Part shown: piece by piece, positions 22,217 through 33,392 of the stretch | How the letters are laid out: every line of letters begins with the position of its first letter | How positions within the stretch are numbered: the stretch's first letter is position 1 | NCBI GenBank assembly: GCA_003049465.1 | Contig: PYSS01000017.1 | Location: 328,092-364,035 of the forward strand | Reading direction: 5' to 3' | Source: Magnaporthiopsis rhizophila | Lineage: Eukaryota > Ascomycota > Sordariomycetes > Magnaporthales > Magnaporthaceae | Length of the DNA: 35,944 bases | Position numbers and translations under genes: made by a program | Notes under the pieces: generated by a model | Seen by the model: the letters and a program-made list of their open reading frames with translations, nothing else | Databases searched by the model: none | What the model was told of the DNA's origin: nothing

Positions 22217-23739
22217 GTCTGCGACCGGGGCGGGCCTAGAAAGCGATGCGTCTCCGATCCGTGATAATCAATCAAACGCCCTGTTGTAAGGATGAAAAGG
22301 AGGACGGGGCTGAGACCGGACCGCCTGTTTGTCGGGTATTCGAAAGCAAACGTAAGGAAGCCTCCCGCGGGCAAAAAGGTGATGGATCGACGTTCGAGCC
22401 GGCTCGGAGTGAAAAAGCAGAATGGAGAATCGCTTGGAGTTGGAAAGTCAGCGGTTGACGGAAAGGGGCTGGCTGTTGCTGGGTGAGATGGAAGATGGAT
22501 GGAGCTGGTGCTGCTCGGGCGTTAGCGTCAGGCGGATGGAGACATGACGACGTCGAATGGCTGCGAGCGAGCCAGCCGCGCGTGTCTGGGCGTCGTGTTC
22601 GAAAGGTCACGTGTGGGACCACGTGATAGCATTATGGGCTCAGACGCCCGATATCCATGTCTCCTTTCAGCTCCAAGGGTCACATCGATAACATGTCTCA
22701 TAAGAAAGCATACACGAGCGCTCGAGACCAGACGGGACCAATCGGCAGACACTGTCTCCCCTAGATTCGCATTTGGCACTATGATATCACAACATCGAAG
22801 GCAGGACCATCCACGAAGTCACATCATGTCGATTTCTACCTCCTTGTAAACGGAGGGCAAAGTGCTGGTGAAGTCGACGCAGAATCCCACTGCTGAGCAG
22901 TGTGTTCATGCGAGTAAATACAGCTCTAACATAACATGAAAGACAAGAAACTGAGCTCAACCCAAAAGCCAAGTCGAGGACGCCCTGGCTTTCAGAACCC
23001 GTGACTCCCACAGCGCCAGACCCGACATGATTTCTCAAGCCTAAAGTGTCTTCTTATCAATCGAGAATGAAGTTCCCCTGACCACTTTGGCTTTCCATCG
23101 GACCGGGCCGTGTTAGTTGGCCGATGTGTGATGGGGAGTAATCCTCAAAGATCATAGAAAACGGGCCACAGACGAGGAGACCGCTGTAGGTGCAGGACAA
23201 CAGCTCCAGGGGGAAAATGAGTCAACAGATGAGATTCGTGCTGCTGGTACAGCCTGGTGCTTTGGGTCCCCCACTAACGCCAAAGCAAATCTCTGGGATT
23301 GGGGATCATGTTGAGACTTGGTCGAGATTGAATACATTTAACGAGCTCTCTCAAAAAGACTGGAATAACAATGAGGCTTCTTCGTGGAACGGGAGGCCTG
23401 GGAGGAAGATTCGAGACTCCCCCGCCTCTTAATGCTAAGTGTATCGAAAGTGGTAAGGGAAGACAAAAAAGCGAGTAAAAGAATAATAATAAACGTGAGT
23501 ATGAAGGAGAGCGGCAGAAGAGGAAAAAGAAGCGTGAAAACAAATAAAGGCATAGCAACACGAGACAATAAGTCGTAATTAGCCGTAGAAGACGCCGTGA
23601 AACGCCGAAATGTCCAGTGCTGATCTTCGTCTCCCATAACATAACAATGCTCATCCAACAGACCCCCCGGAATTTTGCTCGCATGGGCCACGTGAGGGAG
23701 CCCACAAAGTCGTAAAACGCGTCATGTGACCGAATCGCT
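22217..23739. other. Intergenic region between KNR4 3' end and VPS68 start
   Basis: No gene is seen. The part next to VPS68 contains a CACGTG inverted pair (22607-22626) and a possible leader intron end. Nothing else stands out. Confidence 0.5.
22607..22626. promoter_or_regulatory. Paired E-boxes in inverted repeat upstream of VPS68
   Basis: TCACGTG and CACGTGA face each other across six bases, about 390 bp upstream of the VPS68 start codon. CACGTG is the core site of fungal bHLH regulators such as Cbf1 and Pho4/NUC-1 types. The site assignment is inference from sequence alone. Confidence 0.5.
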
Positions 23740-25578
23740 CTAGATTTCGATCGTCTTCATGGCCTCCTCCAGTCCTGCCGGCTGCTTCCCGTTTGCTTTG
23801 GATGACTTCCCAGTAGCATCGGAAGGCGACGCCAGCTTGTTGCTATCAGCGGGTGAGCTAGGCGCGGTTGGTATGGAGGCCTTTCCGTTCATAAGGTTCG
23901 ACATCCTATCTGGGGTTCCGGTTTTGATTTCGTCCTTGCTCACACTCTGCCGCGGGGTGTCGAGCTCGACCAGCTTCTCCTTGGGCCTGGCGCTGGGCGG
24001 GCTAGCGGGGGAAATGCCGAGTTCCGAGTCGGGCAAGGAGGTCTCCTCGGTGACCCTGGCCAGAGGGCTAGACTTGCCATAACCGGGACGGTTGGGGCTT
24101 GCCAGAGGGGATGTGACGCTCAGGCGCTGGAGCGGCCTTCCCCGTGGCTCGGGGTTCGTATCAATCGGGCTAGCATAGGGCGATCCGGGGGCGGTGGGAG
24201 AGGCGGCGCCGCCAGGGACAACTGACTTCCTCTTGGCGCCACGGCGGCCGTACTTCTGGTCCGTTCTCCACCTCAGGATGTCAAAGTATGACGGCTCGAC
24301 ACGCGAGGTCTTGAATTCGCGCAGCTTCAGTTCCTTGGTGTCCTCCTCATCGATCCACCACTTGCCGCTGTTCAGGTCGTCGGCAACAACGGCGAGAAAC
24401 TGGCCCCAAGAGCGGGCGATGACGTACTTGGTGTCGTAGTCGCGTCCAAACAGGATAACCTGGCCCCAGGTGCCAGCAGGGCCCGGAGCCAGATCAATGG
24501 CCAGGTTGTTGCCACCCCAGTCACGGACGAGGGGAATCCAAGCCGGGTGCGCGTACGCCTTCTGGATAGCGTTGGGAGGAACCGAGTCCTGGCGGGCAAG
24601 GAGATCCTGTCGCCAGTTCGCGCGGCTGGGAGAAGACGAGGCGCTCGAGGGGCCGGCCCTTGACGAAGATGCATGGCTGCTGCTGCCGCCGAGGGCCTTG
24701 GAGGGCACGGCGGGGTTCACGACACTGGTATCCATCAAGAACTCGTGGTTCACCTTTCTCCAGTTCTCCCACTCCTGCACTATCTCCTCGCAGTCGAGCA
24801 GCATAGCGCTGAAGATGATTCCGGTGGGCATGCCGCCGCGCTCCTGGCCGTCGTGGATCTGCAGGGACTCGCGGACGTCCATGGGAAGGGAGCAGTCCAG
24901 CTGGTGCTCCAGCTCGTTGAGATCGTTGTTGGTGCATCCCTCGCACACCTGGTCGTACAGCTCGGGGTAGTTCTCGTCTGCCCACTTGTCAATGCGGTTC
25001 CAGCTGTGCGAGACCGGAGGGGCGGGCGGCAAACCGTCCTGGAACGATTGCATGGGGATCTCGCCCGCGGGGCTGTGAGTCTCGAAGCCGTCCTCGTTTG
25101 TCCTCCTAGCACTCTCACCCCGGAGGCCGGGCGAGTATGGTCTGGCGGGCCCGGGGCTCAGCGAGGGCGAAAGCGCGCCATTGTCGTATGCGGTGCCACC
25201 TCGCGGGAAGCGTGCGTTTTCATCGGCGAAGGGAGACGAGAGATCGGCTCGGGACTCGGAGGCCGTGGCAACGGAGGTCAGGCCGCCCATCCCTCCCTGT
25301 CCGAGGGGAACGTGACGACCTGTGCGGTATGGCGAGTCGAAATTAGAGTCTGTGGGGGAGGGGGCCGTAGTTAGCATTGCATCCGACGATCACGATACCG
25401 CTGTTTGATGGGGTATGGTCGTTGGCGCATACGTCTGTCATAGCTGGTCATGGAATGCCAGAAGGATTTAAAGACGTTGCCGATTCTGTAGCGTTCGGGG
25501 TCTCCTGTCAGTAAAGAATCGTCTCGGCAGCACCATTTGAGGGGCGGACGATGATCCAAAGACGTACGATTCCGACAT
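23740..25578 (-). CDS. knr4: KNR4/SMI1 family cell-wall synthesis regulator (GS-1 type)
   Basis: Members coordinate glucan synthase, chitin synthesis and the cell-wall integrity MAP-kinase pathway at growth sites. Exons are complement(25568..25578, 25433..25485, 23740..25349), giving 557 residues. The first coding exon is only 11 nt (ATG TCG GAA TC), joined across GTACGT...CTACAG with a TACTGAC branch point. The second intron is 25350-25432. This rebuilds the family N-terminus FWHSMTSYDRHSNFDSPYRTGRH. The SMI1/KNR4 domain spans about 138-390, with SHSWNRIDKWADENYPELY, CEEIVQEWENWR, WIPLVRDWGGNNLAIDLAPG and FGRDYDTKYVIARSWGQFL. A serine-rich insert (about 240-265) splits it. The C-terminal third is low-complexity Ser/Pro-rich and ends TIEI before TAG. 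The tiny first exon is my inference; the rest is secure. Confidence 0.93.
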
Positions 25579-28413
25579 AATGGGCGATTATTCTGGGCGA
25601 CCGAGATGCGGACGAATTGGGTCGCTGTCGTTGTGCAGGCTGCGCGAGACGTGTTCGGGAAGCGCGGCTGACGACAAAGAGCAAAGAAAGAAACAAACAA
25701 AAAAAAGTCTCGGCGAGAAAACGAGACGCTGGTCTAGAAAAAGCGACTATTATTAAATTGGATTGTTTTCTGGTGTCGGGTCCGCGGGTGGGATTCCAGA
25801 GTCGCGCCGAGAAAGGGCGGCCGTCGGATAGAGTGTTCAACGAAAGACGTAAACAGTAAAGGAAGGGGCCAGCGAGGGCAACGAAACGGGGTTTGCGGCG
25901 GCGCTGCTGGACGTGTCAACAAAGCAACGGAATTCCTGGCCCGAAACTGACTCCGCCGTCGAAAGTCTGCTGGTGCCGAGGTGGCGAGCAAGAGGTCGAG
26001 ACAAGGAGGGAAAAGAAGGAAGAAGAAATTAAAGAGGGAGCGACCGAGGGCATAGATGTGGCATAAAAAAATTGGAAATGCTCTCTCCCATTTTTCCCCT
26101 GTCCAGCGAGGCGAGATCATAAGGAGGGAAGGGGTTGCCGGGGGTGTGGATTTGGAGATTGCTGCCAAAAAGTGAATGGGCCAGTAGGAGTGACCCACCA
26201 GCAGAACGCATTCGTCCTAGCGTACCGGATCCTAATTCTGGATGGGATCTCACTGCCGGCCTTCGAATGGCGGTCGCCCGTTGCCAACCGCTGCACCAGC
26301 CACAGGCCTGGTTCAGTGTGTTGCACTGCCTGGCGCCCGCTGCTAGTCAGGGCGCAAGTGGGGGGTGAGCAGTGGCGTTCAGGGGCAGACGCAACCCACC
26401 TCGCTAGCCCAACCGCCTGCAGCACCGCGATCTGCTGTCAGACGATGTGGAAGCGGTCGCCGAGTTGTGTGCTCCGGTGTCGCTGTGGATATGAATGCGC
26501 TGTTTGAGCGGATGGATTGATGGCTTGTTTGCCTCGATTGTGTATGAGCATGTGCATGTAAATGAGGACATGACAAGAAGGTGTGTTCGCAAAATGCCAC
26601 ATGTGTTTCAGCGCCGTCACGCCGGAGCAAACGAACTCCATCAATGGTTACCAACGGCCAGCCAAACCCACCCTCAGCAAAAGCATAAACCTAACTTCGC
26701 TGTCGTTGGCTTTCCATGATTGACACTCGCTTGGCCGCTTTGTCACCTTGTAATGCCGATATTTGGACCGCATCTCCGCCAAAATGCACTGGCCAATTGA
26801 TCAATAATGCCCACCTCGCCTGGCCTCTTCTTCCGAGCCATCTTATTTTTTTTATGTGCCGCTTCAGTTTCTTTGACCGACCCTGCCATCCCACCACACC
26901 CCCTTTTTTCTTCCACGGGCCCAGTTCTTCGTCCCAAAAGGACTTGTACCCGTCATGCTGGTCGGCGGCACGTTGGCTGCTGGAGCCCGCCGTCCCTGTC
27001 ACCCCCTTCACATCTGCATCATTTCCCTCATGCACTGCAGCGGGCCCATAATTTCCTTCGTTCGGAGAGAACAGTACCCGCCGTGCGCGGCGCATTCCAG
27101 AAAGAATGGAGGCTGGGCGGACGGGTAGCTTTGGGAAGTCTAAATTACCTAAGGAACCCAAACGAAAGATAAGAAGAAAAAAGAAGAAGAAGAAACAAAA
27201 AAGCATGGCAGGCCTGCTATTCCAGCCAAGCGACAGGTGCCATCCGGAGAACGGGAGCCAAGATGGGATGACGCTCTCAAAATCGCGTTGGCGCTGGGCG
27301 TTTCATGCCCGTCGACGTCAGGGCCAAGCGGCGGGTTTCCTTGGTTTGACCACGCTAACCTCTGGCGCCGCTCCGTTGGGTTAGAGCGCCCGCGACCTGC
27401 AGCTCGGCAACGGTGGCTGGCGGGATGGCGCTTTGGCGCGTTGCTTTTTTTTTTTTTTTTTTTTTTCTTCGTCCCCTCCCATCTCCGTTTCGAACTCGGT
27501 ATCTCTTCCCGAGCCGTCTTCCACCACTCAGACTCAGGGCGGCTTCCAGGCGTGCCAAGTTTACGATGCCCCGTACGCCCCATCTCTGGCCACAGGAAAT
27601 CAGAAAGGTTGCATTGCCACATCGAAGTGTAGCGTATCGCCACCTTGCGCATGTTCTTGCAACATGACCCTCTGCGGCATGTTGGAATCAACCGCCGCGT
27701 CAGGCATGCTGATTCGCTGGACCAGGATGCACACGGCAGAAGGAGTTAGCCGATCAAGTGCCGTGTTTCGTTCCTCTGGGGGAGCCAATGGCGCACCGCA
27801 TGAAGAGGAAATCTGGGAATCCATTGCCACACGACCGAAGCATGGTGGTATGGTGTGGTCTTTTGAAGCTTTCAGTCCATGTCCCGCGACCCCCGATCAG
27901 AGGTGAGGTGGTAATGGGCGTCGTCAACTCAAATGCGAACCCCCTGACGCGGCATGATAGTTGTGATAACCCTCTGGGTCGAGCAAGCGCGATCGTCTCA
28001 TCTGGTGGCAACCGGGACGCACGCGCTCGCTCAGCCACACCTCGTCGTGGCTCCCTGAGGGGTCGGTCCATGTCAGCAGGGACGAAGACGTGTGTCGGAT
28101 ACATTGCGACGTGCGTCAACGACTTCCAAGGAAATTGCCGTTGAGGTCTTGTTTTGACTTATTTCCCATGAAGCACGGGGTCAAGCCGGGCCGCGCCAGC
28201 CGTTGGCCAAAGTGGCTCCAGCTGATTGGCTCTCATCGAGCTTGACGGTGGACTTGGCACCCTGCGGAGAACGGCAGGACGGCATCCCGTGGGGAACCTA
28301 GCGGCAAAACATCCATCGGTACGAAACAGTACTCTTCGGCTGGCTGTTTATTCAGCATGATATTAACGGCACCTGTCTACGCCATGCTCGCTCAGGATAC
28401 GGCTGTTTCTAAT
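25579..28413. other. 2.8 kb gene-free region upstream of KNR4
   Basis: I find no supported gene on either strand. It should contain the KNR4 promoter at its left side and the downstream flank of the F-box gene at its right. A 22-nt poly(T) run lies at 27445-27466 and an AAG/AAGAAG-rich patch at about 27166-27202. No transposon ends or tRNA genes are visible. Confidence 0.55.
27445..27466. repeat. Poly(T) run, 22 nt
   Basis: Twenty-two T residues on the + strand in the spacer between KNR4 and the F-box gene. Confidence 0.95.
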
Positions 28414-30078
28414 TCACCAGCTACGCAGACCCAGAGTCTCCTTGAAGTCCTCCATCGCCCTGTCGTCCAAAAGCCTTGTGTCCTTGGCGAAATGTTCAGA
28501 TCCTAGACTGGTGTGGTTACGGTCCGTCCACGGCAGTGAGCCGTCTTCGAATCGAATGTACCGCATCACATCCCCACGCCCTTGCCTCAGACCGACCCCG
28601 TGCCGGCGCGTCGCTCCGCAAACGTTCTCGTACTCGGCGGGGTTGTAGGAATACAAGAGAGAGAAGCGGCTCCGCGCGACCTTGCGCGGTGGCGGCAAGT
28701 CGTAGGTGAGAAAAACACTGGCGCCCCTCCGGTCTGCGTTGTCCTCGCCCACCTGCGCCTGGCCCTCCCAGTCGCCGTAGCCCATGGCGAAGACGCGCAT
28801 CCGAGAGCCGGCGAAGGCGTCGCGCCACCGCGACAGGACGTCGTGCCAGCGGAGCGGAAAATACACGTACTTTTCCTTTCCGCCGTCCGATTTGTGCCGG
28901 TAGCTCTCGGGGGTGCTTCGGGGGCGGCCAAGCACGCGCGCGTGCCACATGATGGGGCAGTCGTCCAGGTAGAGCTCCTCGAGCCGGCCGTCTTTGGCGA
29001 GCCGCGCCACCCAGTCGAACTGCCGGTCGTGCGCGAAGACGCACCGCCCGAGGGCGAGCACGCGCAGGTTCGGGAGCCCGCCGCCGCCGGGGTTGATGGC
29101 CCAGAAGTTCATCTCGGGGCACCAGCCCCAGTAGTTGCGGTCGTAAAGCGAGAGCACCCGCAGGTGCTGAGCCACGGAAGGTGACAGCCATGTCGACGAA
29201 AGCGTCTCATAGAACCTGTAAGTCTCCGATTGCGAGACGGGAGTGCAGGGAGCCCTTTCGTCTTCCACGCGGGTGACGAGAAGCTTGAGCGACTAGAACG
29301 TCGGGGCCGCCAGGATGGCCCGGAAGGCCCTCGACTTGGTCAAGCGAGTATCGTTGAGGTGTGAAAGATTGGAAACGGTTAGCGCCTCCAGCTCGATCGG
29401 ACTCGGATCCATCTCTGAGGGTTCTCTGTCTGCATCTTCGACGAGACCTAGGTCGCGTTTGACAACGTCCCACATGCTAGGAGTCCACGTCCCCATGAGC
29501 GCTTGGAAGGCCGTGTTGAGTACATGAAATCGGAAGTCGGCCGTCTCCGTCGCAAGCTCCCTGCGGACGCGGATCCTTTCCCGAAAGACGATGCTCCGGT
29601 CACTATCGCTGTCATCGTCGTCCGAGTCTTCGCTATCCTCGCCACTGCCACTGTCGCTTGTATCACTGACGTGCTTGTCACCGTCCCATGTGATGTGGTC
29701 GCTAAAGCGGAAGTTCAAGATGCGCAGGCCGCGGAAGCACGCGAGTCGGGGCAAGACAGACAGAAACGGTCCTGGGATTTGATATTTCTTGCCTCTAACC
29801 GGCACAAAGGTATCGCAGGTCACCTCACGGATAAGGCAACGGAGGTGCTCCGTTTCGCTGATCTGTATGAAGGTGTCGATGCTCGCGTCAGGCTCGCCGC
29901 GGCCCCCTGCGTGGAGTTCGACATGCCGAAAAGCAATCTCAGTCACCAGTGACGAAAATTGCCGACACACCAAGCGGCAGGAGAGGATTGCGCCCTTGGG
30001 GAGCTGCCTGAAGATGATGCGTTGAATATCGATGGGCAGTTCGGTTATGGTAGCCGTGTGCTGGGTGGAGGACGCCAT
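28414..30078 (-). pseudogene. F-box / LRR-like protein gene with an in-frame TAG
   Basis: Fungal F-box proteins recruit targets to SCF ubiquitin ligases. From ATG 30078 the N-terminus reads ITELPIDIQRIIFRQLPKG and then LSCRLVCRQFSSLVTEIAF (about 11-50), a typical F-box. An acidic Asp/Ser-rich insert follows (about 138-162), then the leucine-rich stretch ALTVSNLSHLNDTRL. At 29293-29295 the frame meets TAG after AAPTF, and the same frame continues with SLKLLVTRVEDE and further leucine-rich units (LRVLSLYDRNYWGW, LPNLRVLALGRCVF, LEELYLDDCPIMWH) to a stop at 28414. The whole span is 555 codons in one frame with only this one internal stop. No donor upstream makes a plausible intron of normal size. 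I read it as a nonsense-disrupted gene. A 261-residue truncated protein, or a sequencing error, are alternatives. Confidence 0.8.
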
Positions 30079-30862
30079 GATGGTTGAGGCTAGGTGTAAA
30101 CGGCCAAATATCTGGCCTGAGTATCCTCGGTTACTGAGAGGGGAGATTGCACTCTGTCGTCCAAGGTAAGTTGAGGATATAGATTGCTCTCACTCCTTGG
30201 ACACTGAGGTAGCAGGCACTTATATGCCACGGGAGACTGGGGTATCTGTATAGGATGCTGCCTGGTGCCTAAACATTGTGGGGAATCTGCCTGCAGAAGA
30301 TGCACGTTGGTAATTTCATCAAGCAGCGGTATCTTCATTGTCGTGATTGTGGAACTATACTGGGCTGTCGATGCCAGGGGGCAGTGACCACCACATGATG
30401 CAGATTTTAGCTGTTCACACCTGCAACATATGGGCGTAAATCTGACAATGACCGCTGCCTGGCAAACGTCTCAATCACAAACATTCCCATTGGAGAACAT
30501 ATAAAAAGCAACATGTGGCCTAATGCTGTCTGGTGGTTGAGGCTGTCGCAGAGCCGCATGGATAGATCACGTTTGTTGTTTAGTGGGAGTTTGAGGCTGA
30601 GAGTGGGTTTTTGGTGTTGCATGCGGCGTGGAATTTGCCTCGTTTGCGTGCTGGCAAACGGGCACAACCAACCACCTAAAATCCTAAACCTGAGCCGTTC
30701 ACTTGCGTGATATCCACCACACCCATACATACCACGGGCCGGTTATAAGCGACAAGGCTCACACCGTACTTCTGCATCAATCCCCGACCCATGCGAACAT
30801 CCCTGGCCTTTCGGCTCAATCCCACCCCAGTGCTGCGAAGGAGACTGCCAACAATCCGAGCC
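30079..30862. promoter_or_regulatory. Divergent promoter region between F-box gene and RAI1
   Basis: The F-box gene starts leftward at 30078 and RAI1 starts rightward at 30863, so about 785 bp is shared upstream DNA. A TATAAAAA word lies at about 30500 on the + strand. No gene is visible in it. Confidence 0.5.
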
Positions 30863-32590
30863 ATGGCGACGTCAGCCCCGACCCCGACGTTCAGCGTGCA
30901 CCCGGCCTCGCGGTTTGCAGGCGAGAGCCAGCCGGTGCGGCGGCCAAAGGAGTTTGCGTGCTTCTCCTACGACGCCAATCACGAGTTCCGCCTCGACGAC
31001 AGCTCCATGAAGTGGTACTACCCGCCGCGGCTGGGCGCCGACCTGTCCGTGGGCTTCGAGACTTTTGACAAGCTCGATGAGGGCACGGCCGAGCATGTCG
31101 ACAGCCTGCTCATGACCATCATGGCCCACGAGCAGCGCACGGGCCAGAAGATTGACTCGCAGATCGTCACTTGGCGCGGCATCGTGACCAAGGTATGCGC
31201 TGCCTTGCTACTATTGTATGAACCCGTCAGGAAAGATGATTAGACACTGACACGGGACATGGTGAGAGTGTAGCTCATGTCTGCCGTCTATGAGGATAGA
31301 GACGGGTAGGGTCCCAATTCAAATCTGTGTCTTGCACGCACTTGCATGTAAACGGAAGCTAAAACAGGTCATCATTTTCATCAAAGATTCGACCTAAACG
31401 CTACTCTATATCAGGTAGGTAAATCTTGAAGCCCAAGTCTAGTTGGGCAAACAGCTTTTAGTATACTTTTACAAATTGAGATTGACGATATTTACGCCAA
31501 TTATTCAGGACTGCGTGTAAGCACTCCCCGAACTCTTGGAAACACTTGTACCCCGCGGCAAAACTGACATGGCTTTCCACACGCAGCTTCATCGAGGAGG
31601 ATCACCAATGCCGAATGGAGGCCAAAAAGGCCCAAGACGCAGAACCTTGGAGGGCCGCAATCCCACGGGATGTGATGACATTCTGGGGTATGCTTTAAAT
31701 GAACAATTTGGCTTAATATTATGTGAAAAGATGCAACCCAACATTGATTCTGACTAGAACATGCCAACCATTAGGCTACAAGTTCGAGACCCTTGCGACG
31801 CTGCCCAAGCCGTGGGGCGAGACATCTCGCGAATACATCGAAGGTCGCGAGCGCGAGCCGGTCAACAACAAGGAGCAGTACTGCTCCGTCGTCCGCACCG
31901 GGATTGGCAACACGATACTGTGCCTCGGCGGCGAGGTCGATGCAAGTGAGCGACCCCATTTGCGGGTAAAATTAATTATTACAAGAGGGGAAAAAGACAA
32001 AAGAGAACAGTGACTGACTGACTGACACGTACCCAAAAGTCTGGGACTCCAAGCCCGAGCCAGGCAAGTCCATCAACTGGGTCGAGCTCAAGACGTCGGC
32101 CGAGGTGCGCGGCCAGCGCGACGCCGCCAACCTCGAGCGCAAGATGCTCAAGTGGTGGATCCAGAGCTTCCTGCTGGGCGTGCCCAAGATCGTCGTCGGC
32201 TTCCGGTCGCGCGACGGCGTCCTGAAGGCCGTCGACGAGCTGGACACGGCTGGCATCCCGGCCTCGGTGCAGCGCCGCGGCCGTAACTGGGACGGCAACA
32301 CTTGCATCAACTTTTGCGCGGCGCTTCTTGATTGTGAGTTCTTTCTTCTTCTCCCCGTCCATCTTTTTCCTCATCTTGCATCTTGCTCACCACGCAACGC
32401 CGATCGGCCAACAGGGATCCGCGCCAGCATCGACGACGACGGCGTGTGGCGCATCCGGCGCAAGCCCAACTCGCCCGTCATCGAGATGTTCAAGATCGAG
32501 GAGACGGGCCACGGTAGGATCCTGACAGACGACTTTATCAACTGGAGGATAAAGCTTTCGCTGCCTCCGCCGCCTCCAGCCGACGTCTGA
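30863..32590 (+). CDS. rai1: RAI1/DXO-family decapping nuclease
   Basis: RAI1 binds and stabilises the nuclear 5'-3' exonuclease Rat1 and removes defective caps from pre-mRNA. Eight exons join 30863..31192, 31274..31305, 31387..31414, 31509..31516, 31587..31687, 31775..31945, 32040..32333 and 32415..32590, giving 379 residues. Catalytic residues of the family are all visible: E171 in GYKFE, E220 and D222 in GGEVDA, E239 and K241 in WVELKTS, Q265 in KWWIQSFLLG. Exons 2-4 are only 32, 28 and 8 nt; without them the block LMSAVYEDRDGFDLNATLYQ and the following DCVFIEED cannot be built. I chose ATG 30863 (GAGCCATGG context). An in-frame ATG at 30791 in a poorer context would add 24 basic residues. 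Introns are 70-94 nt; intron 6 carries tandem TGAC units near its acceptor. Confidence 0.94.
31509..31516 (+). other. rai1: 8-nt micro-exon of RAI1
   Basis: The octamer GACTGCGT lies between an ATTCAG acceptor and a GTAAGC donor. It supplies Asp, Cys and the first two bases of Val, joining LYQ (exon 3) to FIEED (exon 5) in frame. Skipping it would shift the frame, since 8 is not a multiple of 3. Confidence 0.8.
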
Positions 32591-33392
32591 GAGACGAGGT
32601 GACCATGTCGCGCGGCCGACTGCCAACGGGCTTGGGTATTGGAGAATTTGTGTTCCTGCGACGAAAAATGCGGGAGAAGCGTGATGGTGTAGTAAAATGG
32701 TAACAAAATGGGCTGGTCCACGAGGGACGCATATAAGTTTGGACATCGCATCAGAAGACTCAAAACGCCATGAGGAAAAGTTCCGGCCCCAAAGCAGGAC
32801 CGTGTCTTTTTCAGCTATCTGAACAAAGCCAAGAAGAAAAAATGGCAAAAAGAAATTGTACAAAACAAGAAGAAGGAAAAGATGGACGCCATACACAGAA
32901 ATCAAAAAACCCTTTTTGATCAGTATCCTTCCCGTTCCCCAGCCCGACATTTCCCTCTGACATGTGACCGACGGAGATGATCAAAGCAAAAAGTATGGCC
33001 GTGGAATCATCGCGTCTTCGGCGTCATTATGGACAGCCAGCCCTAAGGGGGAAAAAGAGAGAAAGAAAAATAGGAAAAGAAAGAGGACAGAGATTAGAAA
33101 ACAACAAGTCAGGACAGAAATATCGCGGAGAAACAAGCGCTGAAGGAAACAAAGTGACATCCAAGTCGTGGCAGAGCGGACCGTCTCCACTTGATACATC
33201 AAGTAAGGAGATTGCCGATATTATGCGCTCGCTTGGATGTCTCTGCAATGCTGTAAAAGACTCTCGGCAAGGCCCATTGTAGCAATGGCCGAGATCTGTC
33301 ATGTCACTACTCCCCGTGAGAGTCGAGAGCAGGTGGTCAAGAAGTATGAGACCCCCAAAGAAGCGAAATCACGACGTCGAGGAGTGAGTGTC
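32591..33392. other. Convergent spacer between RAI1 and the GCK kinase
   Basis: Both neighbouring genes end here, so this should hold two 3' untranslated regions and their polyadenylation signals. I see no further gene. Confidence 0.55.

Noticed and set aside
28582..29184. A 200-codon + strand frame opposite the F-box gene
   Set aside because: The minus strand carries clear leucine-rich F-box protein sequence; the + frame is its shadow.
5656..29295. Reassigned genetic code with TAG read as an amino acid, suggested by two in-frame TAGs
   Set aside because: The MetRS-like gene and KNR4 both end naturally at TAG with no protein-like continuation, and no such nuclear code is known in filamentous ascomycetes.
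5656..32590. CBP80 and RAI1 as a functional cap-biology cluster
   Set aside because: Both act on RNA 5' ends, but they lie over 22 kb apart on opposite strands with unrelated genes between; proximity alone is not evidence of linkage.
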